From Methylobacterium radiodurans (GTDB lineage Bacteria; Pseudomonadota; Alphaproteobacteria; Rhizobiales; Beijerinckiaceae), in NCBI RefSeq assembly GCF_003173735.1, contig NZ_CP029551.1:62001-126000 (forward strand): a DNA stretch of 64,000 bases, in the 5' to 3' direction. This document shows, in pieces, positions 59,387 through 64,000 of the stretch. The notes under the pieces are model-generated. The model was not told the DNA's origin. It made no database searches and was given only the letters and a program-made list of their open reading frames with translations. The position numbers and the translations under genes were made by a program. Within the stretch, counting starts at the first letter, position 1. Every line of letters starts with the position of its first letter.

Positions 59387-61843
59387 ATGCTGGACTCCGT
59401 CCGGATCCCGCTCAAGGTTCTGAACGCGGCCCAGCTCGCCGGCATCGCGGCGGCGGCCTTCGCGCTCGCCTGCCTGGCCGCCGGCCTCGCCGTACCCGAC
59501 CGCATCGATCCCGATGCCGGCGGGCGCCGGGTGCTGGAGGCCTCGCGCAGCTTCGCCGAAGCCGTGGACGAGGCGCTGACCGGCGCCGTCACGGACGCGC
59601 GCAACGTCGCACTGCTGCTGCGCCCGGACGATCCCGATCTCACCGAGGCGGCCCGCGCCGACCTCGTCCGGGACTGGCTCGCCCTCAACCCGCGCTACCG
59701 CGACGCGGTCCTAATCGGCCTGGACGGCACCGTGCGGACCGCGGGCGAGCCGCGCCGCCTCGGCACCAGCGTGGCGCGCGAGCCGTGGTTCGCGCGGGCG
59801 CGTAACGCCGTCGCCGTCGTGGCGGGCCCTGAGGCGGACGCGGCCTTCACGGTCGCGCTGGCGCTCGGGCCTCCCGGCCGCTCGGACCGGCTCCAGCTTC
59901 GCGCGGCCCCCGTCCTCTTCGAGGAGATCGGCGCCCGCGTGCGCCGCGCCCTCGCGCTGCCCGCCGACCTCGTCTTCACGGTGACGGGCGCGGACGGTCG
60001 CGCGCTCGCAGGCAGCCTGCCGCCCACCGACGACCCGCGCCCGCACGCCGCGACACCCACGCGCGGAGGGCAGGATCTCGCCAATCCGGGCTGGCTGGTG
60101 ACGGGCTACGGGCCGGTCGCGGAGCGAACCGGCTCCGCGCCGGACGGGCGCGTCCTCGGCCTCGGCCTCGCTCTTGTGCTCGCGGCCGGCGCCCTCGGCT
60201 GGATGCTCGGCGGCCGCGCGGCCCGCCCCCTGGCGCGTCTTGCGGACGCGCCCGCGGGGAGCGAGGCGCCGGTCTCGGCCGTGCGCGAGATCGCGGCCCT
60301 GACAGGCTCGTTGCACGACCGGGCCCGCAGCGCAGACACGCGGCTCGCCCGCGCCGATACCGGCCTCGACCGCGTGCGCGGACGGCTCCACATCTTCGAG
60401 ACGATGTCGGGCTGGACCTGCTGGGAGATCGACCCCGAGACCCGGCAGGTGATCTGGTCGGACCGCGAGGAGGCCGGGACGCCCGCCGACCGGGCGGCCG
60501 ACCTCACCGACCTGGCGGCCCGGTTCGAGCCGGCCGACCACGCCCTCCTCGACCTCACCCTGCGGGCGGCGCTCGCCGCCGACGGCCCGCACGACGCGGT
60601 GCTGCGCACGCGCCCGGATGCCGACGGAGGAGGCGCGCGCGTGCTGGTGCGCTTCCTGCGCGGCACCGACGCGGCGGGCCGCGCGCGCGTCCACGCGCTC
60701 AGCCGCGCGCTCGACACCGCTGCCGACACGCCGGCCGGTCTGAACGAGCGCCGCCGCAGCCATGTCCTGCGCCGCGTCACCGACGGCATCGTCCACGATT
60801 TCAACGACGTGCTCACCGTGGTGCTGGCCAATCTCGGCGTGCTGCGCCGCCGCCCCGGCCTCGACCCCGAACTGGCCCGGCTCGCCGACACGGCGCTCGC
60901 GGGCGCCCAGCGCGGCGCCGCCCTGACCCGGCGCATGCTGAGCCTCGCCCGGGGCGCGGAGGAGGGCATCGGCGAGAGCGACCTCGCGGCCACCGTCGCC
61001 GCCTTCCTGCCGTTCATGCAGGGCAACGTCCTGCGCGACGCGCCGGTGATCGACCGCGTCCCCGCGAACCTGCCGCGGGTGCTCTGCCCCGAGCGCATCC
61101 TGGAGATCGCGCTCCTCAACGTCGCCTTCCACGTCCGCGACCACGGCCTGCACGGCTTCGCGGTCGGAGCGGCCGAGCAGCTGGTGGGCGTGGAGACTGC
61201 GGACGACGCGACTGCGGGCGCAGCGAAGGAGCCGCTGGAGGGCCCGGCCGGTCCCGGCCTACCCGAGGGCACCTACGTGCACGTCCTGCTCGCCAGCGGG
61301 CGGCGCCAGCCCGGCGAGCCCGCGCGCGCGGTCGGCATGGACGGGATCGAGACCGCCGCGCGGCTGATCGCCGAGGCCGGGGGCGTGTGGCGCCTCCTCT
61401 CGGACGGCAGCGAGGAGGGCTTCCTGGCCGAGATCTGGCTGCGGGCAGCGGAGCGCACCGCGCCGGCCGAGCCGGCCGCGTGGGCCAGCGCCCTGCGGGT
61501 CCTGCTCGTGGAGAGCGACAGTCTCGTGCGCGCGAGCGTCGCCGAGGCCCTCGCCGAACTCGGCCACCGCGTCACCCAGGCGGCCTCGGGCGAGCACGCC
61601 CTGGCGCTGCTCGCCGAGAGCGACGCCTACGACGCGATGATCGCCGACCAGTCGATGCCGGTGATGACCGGACTGCAGCTCGCCGCGGCCGTTGTCGAGC
61701 GCCATCCGGGCATCCGCGTCATCCTGGCGAGCCCGCACGGACACCTGCCCGCGGCAGGCCGCCGGTTCCTGCAGCTCGACAAGCCCTTCCGGCAGGAAGA
61801 CCTCATGGCGCTGCTCGGCCCGCCGGAGGCCCGCGCCGCCTGA
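59387..61843 (+). CDS. hybrid sensor protein with degenerate kinase ATPase domain and receiver
   Basis: 818 residues from ATG 59387. A membrane helix near residue 20, a periplasmic Cache-like domain (about 35-225: NPRYRDAVLIGLDGTVRTAG, REPWFARA), then a second helix (LGLALVLAAGALGWMLGGRA). A PAS-like region (WTCWEIDPETRQVIWSDREE) leads to the DHp box with His in GIVHDFNDVLTVVLANLGVL (about 468). The ATPase region is degraded: the N-box reads IALLNVAFHVRDHGLHG, with His where the ATP/Mg Asn should be, and no clear G-boxes follow. The C-terminal receiver is intact (VLLVESDSLVRAS, MIADQSMPVMTG with Asp, LDKPF with Lys). It may act as a phosphate acceptor or scaffold controlling cellulose. Confidence 0.82.
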   Translation: MLDSVRIPLKVLNAAQLAGIAAAAFALACLAAGLAVPDRIDPDAGGRRVLEASRSFAEAVDEALTGAVTDARNVALLLRPDDPDLTEAARADLVRDWLALNPRYRDAVLIGLDGTVRTAGEPRRLGTSVAREPWFARARNAVAVVAGPEADAAFTVALALGPPGRSDRLQLRAAPVLFEEIGARVRRALALPADLVFTVTGADGRALAGSLPPTDDPRPHAATPTRGGQDLANPGWLVTGYGPVAERTGSAPDGRVLGLGLALVLAAGALGWMLGGRAARPLARLADAPAGSEAPVSAVREIAALTGSLHDRARSADTRLARADTGLDRVRGRLHIFETMSGWTCWEIDPETRQVIWSDREEAGTPADRAADLTDLAARFEPADHALLDLTLRAALAADGPHDAVLRTRPDADGGGARVLVRFLRGTDAAGRARVHALSRALDTAADTPAGLNERRRSHVLRRVTDGIVHDFNDVLTVVLANLGVLRRRPGLDPELARLADTALAGAQRGAALTRRMLSLARGAEEGIGESDLAATVAAFLPFMQGNVLRDAPVIDRVPANLPRVLCPERILEIALLNVAFHVRDHGLHGFAVGAAEQLVGVETADDATAGAAKEPLEGPAGPGLPEGTYVHVLLASGRRQPGEPARAVGMDGIETAARLIAEAGGVWRLLSDGSEEGFLAEIWLRAAERTAPAEPAAWASALRVLLVESDSLVRASVAEALAELGHRVTQAASGEHALALLAESDAYDAMIADQSMPVMTGLQLAAAVVERHPGIRVILASPHGHLPAAGRRFLQLDKPFRQEDLMALLGPPEARAA

Positions 61844-62077
61844 GCGGCGACCGCACGACACGGCTGCGCCGCGTCTGGATGGGGACGGTCCCGGGCACGC
61901 CGCTCCGGTAAATCTGCGATGCCGGCAAGTCCGCGACGCCAATGCTTATTCCGCCGCGCGACGCGAAGGTATTACGCCAATCCGCACGCGACTTTTCTCG
62001 ATCCGGAGAAAGGCTTGTTAACCGTCATGGCGGAGAAATCGGTGCGTTAGCGTGTGCGTATCCGGGAGCGAGCGGCC

Positions 62078-62878
62078 GTGGTTTCTCCACACCGGGATCA
62101 ATCCGTCCGGGCTTGCCTAAGGGCCGGCCTCGCGGGACTCGCCGTCCTCGCCGCCGCCTCGGCCGGCGCCGCCGACCTGCCGGTCTCCTCGGGCGGTGCC
62201 GACTGGTACACCGGCGCGCAGGCCCAGGCGGTGGACGACAGCTGGGCGGTCGCGGTCGACGGCTCGACCAGCATCACCTCGAACAGCTCGGCCTTCGGCT
62301 CGGTCACGGTCACGGCGGCGCTCGGCGCGCCGCCCACTCAGAGCGGCGCGCGCGTGCGCGTCGAGGGGATTGCCGGCACCTATTCCTACCCGGGTCAGCA
62401 GGTCGCCTCGCGGGTGACCGGCTACCAGCAGGAAGGCTCGCTGATGGGTGGCTACGAGTGGATCTGGCGGGACGCAGCGCTTGCCGGCTTCATCGGCTTC
62501 AACGTGCGCAGCAACCAGCTCTCGATCCTCGATCCCGGCAACCCGGTGGTCGGCACCGGGATCGGCTTCCGGGTCGCGGGCAACTTCTACGCCAACCCGA
62601 CCGACCGGACCATGGTGTCGGCCTACGGCTCCTACTCGACCAAGTTCAACGCCTACTATTCCCGCTTCCGGGTCGGCTACATGGTCGCTGACGGCGTCTA
62701 TATCGGGCCAGAGGCACTATTCCTCGGCGACGATTTCTTCCGGCAATATCGTGTCGGTGCCCACCTGTCAGGCCTGAGCTTCGGCCCGGTCCAGATGTCG
62801 CTCGCCGTCGGCTACGTCCGCGACCGGATCCAGGGCACGGGCTACTACTCGAGCATCGAGGCGCGGGCGAACTTCTGA
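62078..62878 (+). CDS. bcsS: cellulose biosynthesis protein BcsS
   Basis: About 266 residues if GTG 62078 is used; it has GGGAG about 11 bases upstream, whereas GTG 62054 has none at the right place. A signal peptide (LRAGLAGLAVLAAASAGAAD) is followed by an alternating strand-rich sequence (WYTGAQAQAVDDSWAVAVDG, SLMGGYEWIWRDAALAGFIG, RTMVSAYGSYSTKFNAYYSR, YIGPEALFLGDDFFRQYRVG, HLSGLSFGPVQMSLAVGYVR) ending in an aromatic residue (EARANF), as in outer-membrane barrels. This is the Rhizobiales BcsS family. It may form the outer-membrane part that replaces BcsC. It follows the sensor-like gene by 234 bases. Confidence 0.82.
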   Translation: MVSPHRDQSVRACLRAGLAGLAVLAAASAGAADLPVSSGGADWYTGAQAQAVDDSWAVAVDGSTSITSNSSAFGSVTVTAALGAPPTQSGARVRVEGIAGTYSYPGQQVASRVTGYQQEGSLMGGYEWIWRDAALAGFIGFNVRSNQLSILDPGNPVVGTGIGFRVAGNFYANPTDRTMVSAYGSYSTKFNAYYSRFRVGYMVADGVYIGPEALFLGDDFFRQYRVGAHLSGLSFGPVQMSLAVGYVRDRIQGTGYYSSIEARANF

Positions 62879-63039
62879 GGGCTACGACCGCCCACGTCCT
62901 GCATCGAGGCCGACGTGCCGAAACGGCGCCAGGACCAGCGCCAGGAACGGCTCGCATCCAAAATGGGACCCGCCTGGAGGGCAGAGATCCGGTCCCGAGT
63001 CTCCGGCCGCCCTTGAAGCGGTGCGGGGATGAGGGGGGT

Positions 63040-63222
63040 CAGCTACGCAATCTTAGGTTGCATTTCATAGAGACTGTCGTTCGCCGCGCCCGCCCCTTCT
63101 GAATTGTGGCCGGGCTGACGCCGTAGCATCTGGCAGCGGCTCTTACGCTTTCTGACGTCGCTGTATCGCGCGAGAGGGACCGCCTCCGTCGCGCGGGCGC
63201 TGCCGTGGCAAACTTGGCCCGG
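63040..63222 (-). pseudogene. IS481-family transposase N-terminal remnant
   Basis: One minus frame reads [14 protein letters not shown] and the next frame continues SESVRAAARCYGVSPATIQK then GRARRTTVS. Together they match the start of IS481 transposases (GQVLHGSATTTEAVRRAIQH, ESVRALARRYGINPKTVAKW, RKRTSV), with a frameshift near 63170 and Trp replaced by Gly. The fragment covers only the N-terminal HTH, and no catalytic DDE part is present. Its ends are not resolved. Bases 62879-63039 hold nothing else recognised. Confidence 0.7.
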
Positions 63223-63458
63223 AGCCCGCACCCCCACAGCTTGATGGTCAACCGTACTACCACATCACGGGAACCAACACCGATGATCGCCTGCCCCACA
63301 CGAGGGACGGCTCGTGTAAAACAATGGAAACCATGCGTTTCAATCGTTTCCGTTTCCACTCGAAACAGCTTCGCGCAGAGTACTTTCTCGCTGCACCGTC
63401 GGGGCACACAATGTCTTACAGAGCCGCCCCCGATCGGCCCGAATCAGGAGACATCTCG

Positions 63459-64000
63459 ATGAGCTGGCACAGTGCCGACGACCCGATCCCGGGCGACCAT
63501 TTCAGCTGTGATGCGATCAGGACCCTGATCGTGCCCCGCTCGCGCGATCTCGGCTCTTTCGCCGTGCGCCGCGCCCTTCCGTCGGCCGAGTGCCGGATGG
63601 TGGGGCCATTCATCTTCTTCGACCAGATGGGACCGTCCGAGTTCCTGCTCGGTCAGGGCATGGACGTGCGGCCTCATCCGCATATCGGGTTGTCCACCGT
63701 CACCTACCTGTTCGACGGCGAGATCATGCATCGAGACAGTCTGGGCACGCAGTTGCCGATCCGGCCGGGCGAGCTGAACTGGATGACGGCCGGGCGCGGC
63801 ATCACCCACTCGGAGCGCACCGCGCCGGACCTCCGGCAGACCGGCTCGCGGCTGTTCGGCATCCAGAGTTGGGTCGCCCTCGATGCCCGGGACGAGGAGA
63901 CGGCGCCGGGCTTCGAGCACTACGACGCCGCCGCGCTGCCGGTCCTCACGGGCGAGGGCAAGACTGTCCGGCTGATCGCGGGGGAAGCGTTCGGAGCGCG
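63459..64000 (+). CDS. pirin family protein, cut by window end
   Basis: The first 180 residues of a pirin from ATG 63459 behind CAGGAG. The metal site is [20 protein letters not shown] (HxH) and later [17 protein letters not shown] (His and Glu). [17 protein letters not shown] and [20 protein letters not shown] are canonical for the YhaK/YhhW group. The frame is open at the last base of the window, so about 100 C-terminal residues are missing. An inverted repeat GGAAAC/GTTTCC lies at 63326-63351 in its upstream region and may be an operator. Confidence 0.9.
   Translation, partial: MSWHSADDPIPGDHFSCDAIRTLIVPRSRDLGSFAVRRALPSAECRMVGPFIFFDQMGPSEFLLGQGMDVRPHPHIGLSTVTYLFDGEIMHRDSLGTQLPIRPGELNWMTAGRGITHSERTAPDLRQTGSRLFGIQSWVALDARDEETAPGFEHYDAAALPVLTGEGKTVRLIAGEAFGA

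Noticed and set aside
1..64000. CRISPR arrays, rRNA genes, tRNA genes and tyrosine integrase
   Set aside because: No regularly spaced direct repeats, no ribosomal RNA text, no cloverleaf and no integrase motif set were seen, so the island's integration site cannot be defined this way.

Overview
The window is high-GC DNA from an alphaproteobacterium, most likely a Methylobacterium-type member of the Rhizobiales. The best pointer is the cellulose cluster, which carries the order-specific accessory genes bcsN and bcsS. Dense alanine/arginine-rich coding with many 1-4 nt gene overlaps, and no tRNA, rRNA or CRISPR array, fit the same picture. No strain-level assignment is possible from sequence reading alone.

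Region by region. (1) 1-10.7 kb is a stress or small-molecule cluster: two LysR regulators, a pirin, an isochorismatase-like hydrolase, two glutathione transferases, a three-domain flavin/iron-sulfur oxidoreductase, two NTF2-fold proteins, a short-chain dehydrogenase and a TehA/SLAC1-type membrane channel. (2) 11.0-13.9 kb holds a calcineurin-like phosphoesterase, a protein with a degenerate resolvase-like fold, and a phosphatase/ADP-ribosylglycohydrolase fusion. Two related palindromic elements lie at the ends of this module. (3) 13.9-42.3 kb is a defence-type island. A KfrA-like coiled-coil protein diverges from a GmrSD-type (DUF262/DUF1524) restriction enzyme. A minus-strand series of nine genes (39244 down to 17199) then encodes a SNF2 helicase, a 1602-residue adenine methyltransferase, a 2115-residue DEAD/DUF1998 helicase ending in a Vsr-like nuclease motif, a RelE-like/UvrD-like fusion helicase, three uncharacterised proteins, an NdpA-like protein and a membrane protein. 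The first five are translationally coupled or nearly so. The set mixes DISARM-like (SNF2 plus methyltransferase) and Druantia-like (giant DUF1998 helicase) parts and is the main candidate for an undescribed system. (4) At 40.4-42.9 kb an AAA+/M41 peptidase gene has lost its 3' end and runs in frame into a DUF938 methyltransferase gene. I take this as the island border. (5) 44.9-49.2 kb is a FecI/FecR/TonB-receptor trio. (6) 49.7-62.9 kb is a cellulose locus: bcsA-bcsB-bcsZ-TPR-bcsN on the minus strand, divergent from a hybrid sensor protein with a degenerate ATPase domain, followed by bcsS. (7) An IS481 transposase remnant and a pirin gene cut by the window end close the segment.

How the genes may work together. 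In the island, the methyltransferase would mark self DNA, while the SNF2, DUF1998 and RelE-UvrD helicases with the Vsr-like domain would process unmarked DNA. GmrSD would cover modified phage DNA. The NdpA-like and membrane pair could be a separate abortive module. In the cellulose locus BcsA (with a PilZ c-di-GMP sensor) and BcsB make and export the chain, BcsZ trims it, and the TPR protein, BcsN and BcsS replace the missing BcsC-type exporter or assist at the envelope. All residue numbers are approximate, and all family assignments come from motifs read by eye.
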